This document shows positions 26,608-36,337 of a stretch of 64,000 nt of DNA, one piece after another. The position numbers and the translations under genes were made by a program. The stretch comes from Alicyclobacillus acidiphilus NBRC 100859 (GTDB lineage: Bacteria; Bacillota; Bacilli; Alicyclobacillales; Alicyclobacillaceae), in contig NZ_BCQI01000002.1 of the NCBI RefSeq assembly GCF_001544355.1, positions 62,001 through 126,000 of the forward strand, read 5' to 3'. The notes beneath the pieces were generated by a model that ran no database searches, was not told where the DNA came from, and worked only from the letters and a program-made list of their open reading frames with translations. The stretch's first letter is position 1, and every line of letters begins with the position of its first letter.

Positions 26608-27082
26608 CACAGGCTGGATGGTACAGGAACCACGTCGATCTCGTCAGCGCGGATTCACCTTGCTCGAAATCATGGTTGCCCTCGCCTTGTCCGGCATGCT
26701 GTTCGCAAGCGCCGCTTCGCTGGGGTTCGGCGTGGTTCGCGACGCCAATCTGGACGCGTCGGCGTTGAAACTGCTGGAACAGCTGAGGCTGGTCCAGAAT
26801 TACGCGGCCACAAGCACCCAATATGCGTCTGTCTGGTTGGATCCGTTCGATTCGAACTACCACCTGACACATGGCACGACCACGATTGCCAATGACGGGT
26901 TTCTTCAGGGGACTCAATACGTGGACGGCTACTTGCAATTGCCGGAGCGAACCATCAACTACGACGACCTTGGAGACTCGCAGGTCGCGGGCACCATCAA
27001 GCTGACCAACGGCGTGATCGAGCGGGATATACACCTCTACATGGGGGCGGGACTCCAAATGGCGGGATGGTTGACCGGATGA
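26597..27082 (+). CDS. comGD: Competence minor pseudopilin ComGD
   Basis: This 161-residue prepilin-like protein has the cleavage motif RG|FTLLEIMVALALSG near residue 19. It is probably a minor pseudopilin. The GTG start at 26597 overlaps the end of comGC by 11 bases and has GGAGG upstream. The assignment to GD follows from the fixed comG gene order. Confidence 0.87.
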   Translation: MARSTGWMVQEPRRSRQRGFTLLEIMVALALSGMLFASAASLGFGVVRDANLDASALKLLEQLRLVQNYAATSTQYASVWLDPFDSNYHLTHGTTTIANDGFLQGTQYVDGYLQLPERTINYDDLGDSQVAGTIKLTNGVIERDIHLYMGAGLQMAGWLTG

Positions 27083-27423
27083 ACCTGTGGGAGTGCATTG
27101 TGTGCGTCGCTGTGGTTGTGATCGCGTTGCCGTTCGTCTATATGGCGGAGACCAACGCGTTGGCCGCGGTCGCGCGAGCGCAAGCCGTTGACGGAGCCGC
27201 CGTCGCGCTGGGCTCCGCCTCCGACGCTTGGCTCGCTGGACAGAACGTGCCCTCGCTGGTCGGCGAGGAAGGGGTGAGTTACCGTCTGCAGACCGTCAGC
27301 AAGCTCAATACCACGGATGTGTGCCCGAACGCGTTCGCCATTCAAATCGGGACTGCCGGGTCAGATGAAACGATGGACGAGGTGGACATCCCAGAGTGCC
27401 CAGTCGGCTTTCTCACTCATTGA
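27079..27423 (+). CDS. comGE: ComGE-like minor pseudopilus protein
   Basis: This 114-residue protein has an N-terminal hydrophobic helix (about residues 5-26) but no canonical G|FxxxE cleavage site. The assignment as ComGE is by operon position. ATG 27079 overlaps the comGD stop as ATGA. An in-frame ATG at 27067 is possible. Its 3' end overlaps the next gene by 59 bases. Confidence 0.65.
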   Translation: MNLWECIVCVAVVVIALPFVYMAETNALAAVARAQAVDGAAVALGSASDAWLAGQNVPSLVGEEGVSYRLQTVSKLNTTDVCPNAFAIQIGTAGSDETMDEVDIPECPVGFLTH

Positions 27424-27835
27424 GGTGGTCGTGGCGTGCGCCATTTCGACGGTCGTCCTTACAGTCATTGGCGCGATGTTCGTCAATTGCAGACTGGTCT
27501 ACCTTCAGTTGAGCGACCAGCTGGAGTCGACATCGATGGTCGACAATCTTGTCCGAACGGTCGAGATGGACGTCCACGCCGCGAACGGTGGTTCAGTGTT
27601 TCTGTCGGAACTCGTGTTGCAAGAAATGTCCGGTGTCCAATACACCTACTTCGTCAACTCGAGCAATCAATTGATCCGCAGCCAGGCTGGCGGCGGCACC
27701 GCAGTGATATCGGCCCACGTGAAGTCCGTTCAGGCATCGGTCGACGATGGGATCGTGAACGTCACTGCGACATGGCTGAACGGGAAGGAAGTCACGGTTC
27801 GATGTTTGCTCGGAGAAGCGATGGGACAGTCTTGA
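27365..27835 (+). CDS. comGF: ComGF-like minor pseudopilin
   Basis: This 156-residue protein has a prepilin-like N-terminus, SA|FSLIEVVVACAISTVV (about residues 14-31), with alanine rather than glycine before the cut and E5 present. The body resembles pilin-type beta sheet. ATG 27365 is the most plausible start; the open frame begins at 27317. It is ComGF by position. Confidence 0.72.
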   Translation: MKRWTRWTSQSAQSAFSLIEVVVACAISTVVLTVIGAMFVNCRLVYLQLSDQLESTSMVDNLVRTVEMDVHAANGGSVFLSELVLQEMSGVQYTYFVNSSNQLIRSQAGGGTAVISAHVKSVQASVDDGIVNVTATWLNGKEVTVRCLLGEAMGQS

Positions 27836-28197
27836 TTTACGTGATGTTGATTGTGGTCGCCGTCGCCGCCTTATGCACCGTTCTGGTCTACGTGGCGCGG
27901 CTGTCCTTCATCACTTCCGAGCGATCGATGTCCTATCAAAAGTGTTCGTCGGTTGCAAGGAGCGTCGCCAAGACTATTGTCGAGGGTTACGCGTCCGGGG
28001 CCTCTCCAACCGTCCAATCTTGGTCGTGGGACGGATACGACCTCGCGGTAGGATCCAGTATCAACGCAAAGGGGCTCGACGCGGTGCAGGTTCAGGCGCA
28101 ACTTGGCGATGTCTCTGACACGATCTCCTTCACGTATGATACAATCGCTCATAAAGTGTCCGCATGGCAGGACAACGGACCTGGCATGACGAGGTGA
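27802..28197 (+). CDS. comGG: ComGG-like minor pseudopilus protein
   Basis: This 131-residue protein has one N-terminal hydrophobic helix (about residues 9-30, GTVLIYVMLIVVAVAALCTV). It lacks the glutamate at +5, as in GspK/ComGG-like tip proteins. The ATG overlaps comGF by 34 bases with AAGGAAG about 11 bases upstream. It is placed as ComGG by operon order. It ends as GTGA with the aroK start. Confidence 0.68.
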   Translation: MFARRSDGTVLIYVMLIVVAVAALCTVLVYVARLSFITSERSMSYQKCSSVARSVAKTIVEGYASGASPTVQSWSWDGYDLAVGSSINAKGLDAVQVQAQLGDVSDTISFTYDTIAHKVSAWQDNGPGMTR

Positions 28198-28727
28198 TTG
28201 ACATCGCAGCGCACCGCAAGATCGCGTTGGTCGGCTTTATGGCGAGCGGCAAGTCGACGGTTGGACGAGCGCTTGCCAATACGCTCCACGTGGAGTTTGT
28301 CGATCTCGACCGCGAGATCGAACGCATGGCCAATTTCACCATACCTGAACTTTTTTCCAAGTTTGGCGAGACGGTGTTTCGTGATTGGGAATGCCGCGCG
28401 TTGACACATTGCGCGGACACGCGAGAGCCCATGGTTCTGTCAACGGGTGGAGGCGCCGTGATTCGATTGGCCAACCGCGACCTATTGAGGAAATCTTTTT
28501 TCACTGTCTATCTGCGCGCCAGTGTCGATACAATTATGGACAGGTTGAAACGGGACGGGACGGACCGTCCGCTTTTGCGAGGATCGAATCCGCGGCAGAA
28601 CGTCGAACGCCTGCTCAAGGAACGTTCCGACTGGTATGAGGAAGTGGCTTCATGCCAGGTGGATGTGGACGACTTGACCGTTGACGAAATCGCCCAGTCT
28701 ATTGTCGAGCGCACCGCGTCGATATGA
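28194..28727 (+). CDS. aroK: Shikimate kinase
   Basis: This protein of about 177 residues phosphorylates shikimate in aromatic amino acid synthesis. Seen: the P-loop GFMASGKSTVG (about residues 14-24), substrate-binding DLDREIE, STGGGAV (about 84) and the lid RPLLRG. GTG 28194 overlaps the comGG stop (GTGA). An in-frame ATG at 28164 would add 10 residues. The comG-aroK linkage is also found in B. subtilis. Confidence 0.95.
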   Translation: MIDIAAHRKIALVGFMASGKSTVGRALANTLHVEFVDLDREIERMANFTIPELFSKFGETVFRDWECRALTHCADTREPMVLSTGGGAVIRLANRDLLRKSFFTVYLRASVDTIMDRLKRDGTDRPLLRGSNPRQNVERLLKERSDWYEEVASCQVDVDDLTVDEIAQSIVERTASI

Positions 28728-28740
28728 GGAGGTGTTCCGA

Positions 28741-29670
28741 ATGGATCACATTCAGAGCGTGTTTCCGAAGCGGTTCCAAGGACATGATCGAGCATACGAT
28801 GTTCGCTATTTTCGAGATCGAATTCCGGAGCTCGACAATTTGAACCTCTCTGATGCTTATATCGAACGGCATCGCGCCATGCTTCTGGAGTACATCCGCC
28901 AAAAAGAGATTTGCCGCCGTTGCACAGGCTTCGCCACGTGCGGCAAACAGGGCGACATGAAAGGTTTCGTGCAAGTTTTGGAACCGACTCCGACCGGTGT
29001 GACCGTCGGTGTTGCCCGGTGCGAGCCTTTTCACGAGTTCATGGATCGGCACCGTCTGCAGCGACTGATGAACGCAATCGGGACGACGGAACTCGACGAC
29101 GCGTTTCAATTCGCCAACTTCCCGGCGGAACAGGCGCGCCGTTATCCCAAAGTCCTGCGATACGCTCAACAGTTCGCCCGAGACTACCGCCCAAACTCGG
29201 ATCGAAAGGATTCGGCTGGTCTTTATCTGTTTGGGCCGCCTGGGGTGGGCAAGACACACTTGATGTTCGCCGTGTTTCATCAACTGCGCGAACGCGGCGT
29301 CCCCAGTTTGGTCGTTCGTTCGGATTCGCTGTTCGATCAGATGCGGCACATGCTGGCCGACGGCAGGGACCTGGAGCCATTTTTGGAGACGTTATCGACC
29401 GTTCCTGTACTCGGCATCGATGAATTTGCGCAAGAACGCGCGAACGATTTTACCTTGGAGAAGTTGTTCCGGGTGATCAACCATCGCTTCCATGCGAAGC
29501 TTTCGACGTGGTTTACGAGCAATTACAGCCCCCCTGACGCGTATCGCAAGGGCGGGGAGGACGTCAATGACTCGGTTGCGCCGTTGCGATCGCGGGTGAT
29601 GAATATGTCGATTTTGGTGAAGATGGACGGCGTCGACGCGCGACAGAATCACCTGAAGACACTCACCTGA
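28741..29670 (+). CDS. dnaI: DnaI-family helicase loader-like AAA+ ATPase
   Basis: This 309-residue protein has an N-terminal cysteine cluster (CRRCTGFATCGKQGDMKG, with a further CEPF, about residues 59-100) like the zinc-binding domain of DnaI. A DnaC/DnaI-type ATPase domain follows with Walker A FGPPGVGKTHLM (about 165) and Walker B VLGIDEFAQE. Length equals B. subtilis DnaI, which loads the replicative helicase. The locus after aroK is not the usual dnaB-dnaI site, so it may be the only DnaI or a paralogue. It has a GAGGAGG site. Confidence 0.8.
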   Translation: MDHIQSVFPKRFQGHDRAYDVRYFRDRIPELDNLNLSDAYIERHRAMLLEYIRQKEICRRCTGFATCGKQGDMKGFVQVLEPTPTGVTVGVARCEPFHEFMDRHRLQRLMNAIGTTELDDAFQFANFPAEQARRYPKVLRYAQQFARDYRPNSDRKDSAGLYLFGPPGVGKTHLMFAVFHQLRERGVPSLVVRSDSLFDQMRHMLADGRDLEPFLETLSTVPVLGIDEFAQERANDFTLEKLFRVINHRFHAKLSTWFTSNYSPPDAYRKGGEDVNDSVAPLRSRVMNMSILVKMDGVDARQNHLKTLT

Positions 29671-30574
29671 CCAGCGGCAGTCCGACGATCCCGATTTGCG
29701 ACAACTGGATTGCGATGCGCGGCGTACTCTTGGCAATCAACTGTTCTCGTTTGCGCTGATGCTCTCGCTCCATCGCGGCCTGTCGCTCGGGATCGTCCTC
29801 ATGCCGCATGCTGCTGTAGTAGGTGTCCAGTTGGGCCAAGTCGTCCATCAGCCGCTCGCGCGCTTCTTCCGCCCAGTGGTGGTCTTTCTGCGCGATTTGC
29901 TTCTCCAATGCCGCCTTGGCCCGCTGGACAGCTTCCGCCGCAGTGTGTTTCGCGCCGCCAAGTACACGGCTTGGCGCACACCCCCGCATCGGGATGTGGG
30001 CTATTTTGTCGTAGAAGTTGAATTCAACTTGCAGATTTGCGAGACAGATGCCGACCGAAAACCATTCTTCCGAGACCGAATCCGTCACTTGTTGAATCAG
30101 TCCGTTCAGCATCATCCATGGCACGTGGACAGCGCCTTCGGGAGCTTGGGCCGGACAGACAGAGACTGTCTTTCCGCGCTCTCGGACACTGTCGAACAGC
30201 TTTTCCAGGCGAAAGCAGCCTAGGTCGATTCGCTCCGTTTGCTTCGGTTTGCGAAAGAGAATGTCATAGCCGGTCGGCTGTTGCTGCGCCGCCAACATTT
30301 GTTGGTGTTCTTCCACCAGGCGGGCGTCTTCCCGCTGCTTCGCTTCGTCGCTGAAAGCGAGGCGCAGCGTGGTCGGCTCGACGTGCTGGTTGGTCCGCTC
30401 CACCCACAGCCAGTAAAAGGGACGGTCGGTCAGCTCCTTGTCCACATCCCGCGGCAGCACATACTCCCGATACATCGGACGTTCCACGGTCCGCTCGGCT
30501 CCAACGGCGTCAAAGTAGACATCGCAAAATTTGAGACGTTCCTCATCTGTTCGCAGCGGATGCTGCACATCCAT
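29663..30574 (-). CDS. YqhG-like protein of unknown function
   Basis: This 303-residue, mostly charged cytoplasmic protein has a long helical, probably coiled-coil C-terminal third (about 205-285, rich in E, R and Q). The ATG at 30574 overlaps the stop of the helicase gene by one base (TGATG on the minus strand), indicating coupled expression. The pair matches yqhH-yqhG of B. subtilis, divergent from gcvT. It is convergent with the dnaI-like gene, overlapping it by 8 bases. Function is unknown. Confidence 0.8.
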   Translation of the reverse strand: MDVQHPLRTDEERLKFCDVYFDAVGAERTVERPMYREYVLPRDVDKELTDRPFYWLWVERTNQHVEPTTLRLAFSDEAKQREDARLVEEHQQMLAAQQQPTGYDILFRKPKQTERIDLGCFRLEKLFDSVRERGKTVSVCPAQAPEGAVHVPWMMLNGLIQQVTDSVSEEWFSVGICLANLQVEFNFYDKIAHIPMRGCAPSRVLGGAKHTAAEAVQRAKAALEKQIAQKDHHWAEEARERLMDDLAQLDTYYSSMRHEDDPERQAAMEREHQRKREQLIAKSTPRIAIQLSQIGIVGLPLVR

Positions 30575-32310
30575 CACCGTCCCTTGCCATTTGTCACGCT
30601 TGCCCAATCCAAGTTCTTCAGCTTGGTGCCAAGCTCTTGGTGGGAACTGCTGGTCATCGTCGCTTCGAACACCTTTTTCTCCCACGCGTCGTAGCGAACG
30701 TCGCTGACGATGTCGTCGAGTGTGCCGATCACGCTTTCGAACATCCTCACCTTTTCGTACAGGATATGGACAATGTGCTGTTCAATCGTGTCTTTGGTCG
30801 CAAGGTTGAACACGTGGCATTCGTTTGTCTGCCCCAAACGGTGAATGCGGCCGATCCGTTGTTCCAAGCGCATGGGATTCCATGGCAAGTCGTAATTGAT
30901 CATATAATGGCAGAACTGCAGGTTGATACCTTCGCCGCCGGATTCGGTCGCGACAAGCACGCGCGTTTTGCGCGAGAACAGTTCTTTCATCCAGTCCTTC
31001 TTGCCGCGCTTGAACCCACCGCGAAAGGGAACGGCGGAGATGCCCCGCTTTTTCAGCATGTACATGATGAAATCCTGCGTCGCCCGGTACTCGGTGAAGA
31101 TGATGCATTTGTCGTCAAACTGGTCGAGCAGTTCCATCACGCGCGTAATCTTCGTGTACTCCGGAATCTTGCTGCCGAGATCGATCAACTCGGCAAGTTG
31201 CTGCTGTCGATCCGCCCGCTGCGTTCGTTTCAACATCTTCTCAAGCGATATCAGCGCCGCGTAGGATGAACTGCAGATCTCGCGCTGCAGCGTCAACAGC
31301 GGCAGAATCGACACATGCATCGACATGCGCTCTTCGTATTCGCGTTTCAACAGCGATTGGACGCGATCGTAAAACACTCTCTCCGGTTCCGACAGCTCCA
31401 GCTCGACGACCTGGACATGGCGTTTTGGCAAACGCGCGCCGCCTTCCGATCGACGGTTGCGAATCATGATATCGGACACCGTTTCGCGCAGTTTGTTGGC
31501 ATCTTTTGCCGTTCGTCGATCCGCCATGTGCTCAGCGGCGAACTGCGACGCGCTGCCGAGATGTCCCGGACGGAGCAAAGTGACCAGCGTGTGCAGCTCC
31601 TTGAGTTGATTTTGCATCGGAGTGGCGGTCAGCAGCAGCAGATATTTGCTTGGAATTTCGTTCGCCATCTGCCAGTTCTTGGTTCGTTGGTTTTTCAGCT
31701 TGTGCGCTTCATCGATGATCACCATGTCCCAGCTTTGGTTCAGTACCACCTCGCGGTGGGGCGGTCGTTTGGCGGTATCGAGCGAACCGACGACGATGTC
31801 GTTCTCCCAGGACCACTCGTCGCGCTGCGGGGTCGCATCGATTCGAAACTTGTCGTTCAATTCCTTCGTCCACTGCAAGACGAGGGACGCCGGCACCAAG
31901 ATCAACGCTTTTTTCACCAGGCCGCGAAGCAGGTACTCCTTGAGGATGAGGCCGGCTTCGATGGTCTTTCCCAAGCCGACCTCATCAGCTAGGATGGCGC
32001 GCCCGCGCAGTTCCCGTACCACGCGTTTTGCCGTTTCCACCTGATGCGGCAGCGGTACGAAACCTTGAACGTGCTCGATGGCCAACATTTCCTCGAACGT
32101 CGGCGCCATTTTGGCCCTGGTCGCGATGGCGCACAACTGAAACAGGTGCCACGAGCGTTCGTCGAATTGCCTCCCGGCGTGGACCATCGACTCGATGCTT
32201 TCTTCGACAGGTATGCCAGTCCAGACGATTGGGACCTCCGAATCGCGGCGAACCAGCGACGATGCGGCGTTCACCGGCGACGCGATGGTGCTCTGCAACG
32301 GTTTGTTCAC
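30574..32310 (-). CDS. SNF2-family DEAD/DEAH-box helicase (YqhH-like)
   Basis: This 578-residue SNF2 ATPase shows motif I ILADEVGLGKTIEAG (about residues 108-122), motif II VIIDEAH, motif III LLLTATPMQN, and C-terminal motifs GGEGINLQF and RIGRIHRLGQT. It lacks extra DNA-binding domains, so it is a minimal RapA/YqhH-like translocase. The GTG start has AAGGGGGA upstream. It is divergent from gcvT across a 114-base gap. Its cellular role is not established. Confidence 0.9.
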   Translation of the reverse strand: MNKPLQSTIASPVNAASSLVRRDSEVPIVWTGIPVEESIESMVHAGRQFDERSWHLFQLCAIATRAKMAPTFEEMLAIEHVQGFVPLPHQVETAKRVVRELRGRAILADEVGLGKTIEAGLILKEYLLRGLVKKALILVPASLVLQWTKELNDKFRIDATPQRDEWSWENDIVVGSLDTAKRPPHREVVLNQSWDMVIIDEAHKLKNQRTKNWQMANEIPSKYLLLLTATPMQNQLKELHTLVTLLRPGHLGSASQFAAEHMADRRTAKDANKLRETVSDIMIRNRRSEGGARLPKRHVQVVELELSEPERVFYDRVQSLLKREYEERMSMHVSILPLLTLQREICSSSYAALISLEKMLKRTQRADRQQQLAELIDLGSKIPEYTKITRVMELLDQFDDKCIIFTEYRATQDFIMYMLKKRGISAVPFRGGFKRGKKDWMKELFSRKTRVLVATESGGEGINLQFCHYMINYDLPWNPMRLEQRIGRIHRLGQTNECHVFNLATKDTIEQHIVHILYEKVRMFESVIGTLDDIVSDVRYDAWEKKVFEATMTSSSHQELGTKLKNLDWASVTNGKGR

Positions 32311-32424
32311 AAGGAATCCCCCTTGAGGCGCTTGTCTCTCTCTTCACGCGTCATGTAGTATGTGACAAGTAACGTGTAATCTTTCATCGCTCTATGGTTG
32401 TCACGAAGGAAAGCGGGGATTTGA

Positions 32425-33525
32425 ATGGGCAAACGGACGCCGCTCTACGACAGTCATCTTCGGCTGGGCGCAAAAGTCATCGACTTCCACGGCTGGGAGA
32501 TGCCTGTCCAATACGCAGGCATCGTGAAAGAACATCACGCTGTCCGCACACATGCAGGTGTCTTCGATGTTTCACACATGGGCGAGATCGAAATCAGCGG
32601 TCCGGATGCCCGTGCGTTTGTGCAATATGTAGTGACCAACGATGTGAACCGGTTGGGCGATCAGGACGCGATGTATACGCTGATGACGGACGATCGCGGC
32701 GGCATCGTGGACGATTTGCTAGTGTACCAATTGGCGCCGGAATTATACTGGCTCGTCGTCAACGCCAGCAATATCGCCGCCGACCTTGCCTGGGTGCAAT
32801 CGCATGCGGAAGGATTTCAAGTGACCATCCGCGACTTGTCCGATGAAACCGCGTTGCTTGCGGTACAAGGTCCAGCCGCCGCGGAGATGGTAGAACAACT
32901 TACAAACAGGTCGCTGCAGGACGTCCGTCCGTTTTCGTTTGTCCGCGGTCACATCGACGGCGAGGGAGCGATCCTGTCGCGGACAGGCTATACCGGGGAG
33001 GACGGATTTGAAATCTATCTCCCTTCAGCCAGCGCCGCCAAGGTGTTTGACAGGCTGATCGCGCTTGGCGCCGAACCGTGCGGCCTGGGAGCCCGCGACA
33101 CGCTTCGTTTGGAAGCGCGTCTGCCGTTGTACGGGAACGATCTGAGGCGCGACGTGACGCCCTTGGAAGCGGGACTCGGCATGTTTGTCAAACTGGACAA
33201 AGGCGACTTTGTCGGGCGGGCGGCACTTGCCGCGCAGAAGGAAAGCGGCGTTCCCCGCAAACTGGTTGGACTGGAGAGTGTCGGCCGCGGCATCGCGCGA
33301 ACGGGTTATCCCGTGTTCCGCGGAGATCAGCAGGTGGGTGAAGTCACGTCGGGCACGATGTCCCCGACCCTGCAAAAACCTATCGCGCTTGCGCTTGTCG
33401 ACAGCGACTGCGCAAGCATTGGCGAGACGCTCGAAGTCGAGATTCGCGGCAAGCGCCACCCGATGACGGTCGTCAAAACGCCTTTCTACAAACGCAACCT
33501 CGTGAAAAGAGGGGTCAATCATTGA
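32425..33525 (+). CDS. gcvT: Glycine cleavage system T protein (aminomethyltransferase)
   Basis: This 366-residue enzyme transfers the methylene group from the aminomethyl-H protein to tetrahydrofolate. It begins with the typical KRTPLYDSHLRLGAKVIDFHGWEMPVQY and includes SRTGYTGEDGFEIY (about 178) and GLGARDTLRLEA. gcvPA overlaps its stop. No glycine riboswitch was seen in the short upstream gap, unlike many Bacillus gcvT operons. Confidence 0.98.
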   Translation: MGKRTPLYDSHLRLGAKVIDFHGWEMPVQYAGIVKEHHAVRTHAGVFDVSHMGEIEISGPDARAFVQYVVTNDVNRLGDQDAMYTLMTDDRGGIVDDLLVYQLAPELYWLVVNASNIAADLAWVQSHAEGFQVTIRDLSDETALLAVQGPAAAEMVEQLTNRSLQDVRPFSFVRGHIDGEGAILSRTGYTGEDGFEIYLPSASAAKVFDRLIALGAEPCGLGARDTLRLEARLPLYGNDLRRDVTPLEAGLGMFVKLDKGDFVGRAALAAQKESGVPRKLVGLESVGRGIARTGYPVFRGDQQVGEVTSGTMSPTLQKPIALALVDSDCASIGETLEVEIRGKRHPMTVVKTPFYKRNLVKRGVNH

Positions 33526-34874
33526 ATCGCTTCGGATACATTCCACATACGGACAAAGATCGTCAAGAGATGTTGCAAGCGCTTGGACTGACTGACACAG
33601 AAGCGCTGTTCTCCGATATTCCATCGCAAATTCGGCTTCAAGAACCGCTTGCGGTGCCGCCAGCGATGTCTGAACTGGCCTTGGGCAGGCATTTGGAGAG
33701 ACTGGCGAATCGGAACGAACACATGGGAAAAGTGGTCAGCTTTCTCGGCGCCGGCGCCTATGAGCACTATCAGCCGAGCGTCGTCGACGCCATCATCAGC
33801 AGATCGGAGTTCTACACGTCGTACACGCCTTATCAGCCGGAAATGAGTCAGGGCCTTCTGCAAGCAACGTTTGAGTACCAAACGATGATCGCCGAACTGA
33901 CCGGAACGGACTTGGCAAACGCCAGCATGTACGACGGCCCGACGGCGTTCGCGGAGGCTGGTCTCGTCGCGTGCGCTCACACCAAACGGAACCGTCTCGT
34001 TGTCGCGGACAGCGTCAATCCCGAGTACCGCCATGTCCTCGAGTCGTATGCGGACGGTCAGGGAATTGAGATTGTATACCTGCCGCAAAAGAATGGTCGA
34101 TTGGATCTCGCCGCGTTGGCAGATTCCGTGGACGAGTCGACCGCTGGCGTCATGATTCAATACCCGAACTTTTTCGGTGTCATTGAGGACGTTCGCCACA
34201 TTGCCGACGTCGCGCACCAGGTTTCGGCTCTGCTCGTGGTCAACACGTACCCCATCGCGCTTGGCCTGCTCGAGGCGCCTGGGCGTCTTGGCGCAGACAT
34301 CGTCGTGGCCGAAGGGCAATCGCTTGGCAACAGCCTGTCCTACGGCGGACCTTATCTTGGCATCATGGCCGTGAAGGCGCCGCTGATGCGGAAGATGCCT
34401 GGTCGAATCGTGGGAGAGACGACGGACAACCAGGGCAGAAGGGGATTTGTTCTGACGCTGCAGGCCCGAGAACAACACATCCGCCGAGAAAAGGCGACGT
34501 CGAACATTTGTTCCAACCAATCGCTGTGCGCGATCGCGGCGACGGTGTTTTTGTCGTATATGGGCAAAGCCGGCATGCGCGAACTGGCGGAACAAAATCT
34601 CCACAAGGCGCGTTATCTGCAGACCCGTCTCTGTGAACTTCCCGGCGTGGAGCGGGTGTTCTCTTCGCCGTACTTCAACGAATTCGTCCTGCACTTGCCG
34701 AAACCTGTGGCGGATGTTCAGGATGCCTTGCTGGAACGGGGTTTTCTGTTCGGCTTTGATTTGTCGGCCGCGTATCCGCAGTTGGGCGACAGCGTTCTGG
34801 TGACCGTCACGGAAGTCCGGACTCGCAGTGAGTTGGATGACTTGGTGGCAGCATTAAGGGAGGTATTGGCGTGA
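33522..34874 (+). CDS. gcvPA: Glycine dehydrogenase (decarboxylating) subunit 1
   Basis: This 450-residue protein is the N-terminal half of the P protein, which is split in Bacillales. It starts with the family sequence [20 protein letters not shown] and has the [20 protein letters not shown] and [14 protein letters not shown] motifs. With GcvPB it decarboxylates glycine. The TTG start overlaps the gcvT stop (TTGA) and has AGAGGGG upstream. Confidence 0.98.
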   Translation: MNRFGYIPHTDKDRQEMLQALGLTDTEALFSDIPSQIRLQEPLAVPPAMSELALGRHLERLANRNEHMGKVVSFLGAGAYEHYQPSVVDAIISRSEFYTSYTPYQPEMSQGLLQATFEYQTMIAELTGTDLANASMYDGPTAFAEAGLVACAHTKRNRLVVADSVNPEYRHVLESYADGQGIEIVYLPQKNGRLDLAALADSVDESTAGVMIQYPNFFGVIEDVRHIADVAHQVSALLVVNTYPIALGLLEAPGRLGADIVVAEGQSLGNSLSYGGPYLGIMAVKAPLMRKMPGRIVGETTDNQGRRGFVLTLQAREQHIRREKATSNICSNQSLCAIAATVFLSYMGKAGMRELAEQNLHKARYLQTRLCELPGVERVFSSPYFNEFVLHLPKPVADVQDALLERGFLFGFDLSAAYPQLGDSVLVTVTEVRTRSELDDLVAALREVLA

Positions 34875-36337
34875 CCATCCAGAGAGAAGGCGTAGAACCA
34901 TTCATTTTTGAGGTGAGCCGCCCCGGACGCCGCGCGTACGCCTTGCCGCCGCTCGACGTTCCGGAAGCGGATCTCGCCGATTTGCAAGGTTTCGTGCGCG
35001 AAGAAGCGCCACGGCTGCCGGAGGTGAGCGAACTCGACGTCGTCCGCCACTTCACCGCGCTGTCGCAAAAGAACCACGGGGTCGACAGCGGATTTTATCC
35101 GCTTGGCTCGTGCACGATGAAATACAATCCGAAGCGAAACGAGCGGGCGGCGAGGCTCGACGGCTTTGCCAGAATCCACCCGTTGCAGCCGGAAAAGACG
35201 GTGCAGGGCGCCCTCGAACTGCTGTATGAACTGCAGTCCGATCTCGCCGCCATCACAGGCATGGATGCCGTTAGTTTACAGCCTGCGGCTGGCGCCCAAG
35301 GCGAGTGGACAGGCCTGATGATGATTCGAGAGTACCATCAGCGCCAGGGGCAGACCGGACGCGATAAAGTGATTGTGCCGGACTCGGCGCATGGGACGAA
35401 TCCCGCGAGCGTCAGTATGGCCGGACTGAAGGCCATCACGATCCCGTCCAAGGAAGACGGATCCGTCGATTTGGACGCGCTGCGCAGCGTCGTCGGCGAC
35501 GATACAGCAGCGCTCATGTTGACGAATCCAAGTACGCTGGGCCTATTCGAGTCGCAAATCCTCGAAATTGCCGAGATCGTGCATGAAGCCGGAGGCCTCC
35601 TGTACTACGACGGGGCCAACATGAACGCGATTCTGGGATACGCCCGCCCGGGCGATATGGGATTCGACGTGGTTCACCTGAACCTGCACAAGACGTTTTC
35701 GACGCCGCATGGCGGCGGCGGACCAGGTGCCGGGCCCGTGGGCGTCAAGTCGTTCTTGGAACCGTATCTGCCGAAGCCGGTGTTGGAGCGCGTCAACAAC
35801 CGGTACACGTGGAACTGGGATCGGCCTTTGTCGATCGGCAAAGTGAAGGGCTTTTTCGGCAATTTCGGGGTACTGGTCAGGGCCTACACGTATATCCGGA
35901 CCATGGGGCCGGACGGGTTGAAACTCGTCTCGGAATCCGCTGTCCTCGCGGCAAACTACCTTCTGTCGCAGCTTCGCGGCACGTACGAAGCGCCGTTTGC
36001 GGGACCGTGCAAGCACGAATTTGTCCTGTCGGGATCGAAACAGAAGGCCTTGGGTGTGCGGACGCTGGATATCGCGAAGCGCTTGATCGATTTTGGCATT
36101 CATCCGCCGACCATCTATTTCCCGCTGATTGTCGACGAGTGTTTGATGATTGAGCCGACCGAATGCGAGAGCAAGGAAACGTTGGATCAGTTCATCGAGA
36201 TCATGAAGCAGGTCGCCAGAGAGGCGGAGGAACGGCCGGAATACGTGAAAACCGCGCCGCACGAGACCATCGTCGGCCGTTTGGACGAGGTCAAGGCAGC
36301 GCGATCGCCAGTGTTACGATATGCCTTCGGCGGTTGA
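34871..36337 (+). CDS. gcvPB: Glycine dehydrogenase (decarboxylating) subunit 2
   Basis: This 488-residue PLP-bearing half of the P protein has the PLP-lysine motif [20 protein letters not shown] (about residues 270-289). [12 protein letters not shown] and [14 protein letters not shown] are also characteristic. The GTG start overlaps the gcvPA stop (GTGA) and has AAGGGAGG upstream. Its 3' end overlaps the convergent histidine phosphatase gene by 24 bases. Confidence 0.98.
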   Translation: MTIQREGVEPFIFEVSRPGRRAYALPPLDVPEADLADLQGFVREEAPRLPEVSELDVVRHFTALSQKNHGVDSGFYPLGSCTMKYNPKRNERAARLDGFARIHPLQPEKTVQGALELLYELQSDLAAITGMDAVSLQPAAGAQGEWTGLMMIREYHQRQGQTGRDKVIVPDSAHGTNPASVSMAGLKAITIPSKEDGSVDLDALRSVVGDDTAALMLTNPSTLGLFESQILEIAEIVHEAGGLLYYDGANMNAILGYARPGDMGFDVVHLNLHKTFSTPHGGGGPGAGPVGVKSFLEPYLPKPVLERVNNRYTWNWDRPLSIGKVKGFFGNFGVLVRAYTYIRTMGPDGLKLVSESAVLAANYLLSQLRGTYEAPFAGPCKHEFVLSGSKQKALGVRTLDIAKRLIDFGIHPPTIYFPLIVDECLMIEPTECESKETLDQFIEIMKQVAREAEERPEYVKTAPHETIVGRLDEVKAARSPVLRYAFGG

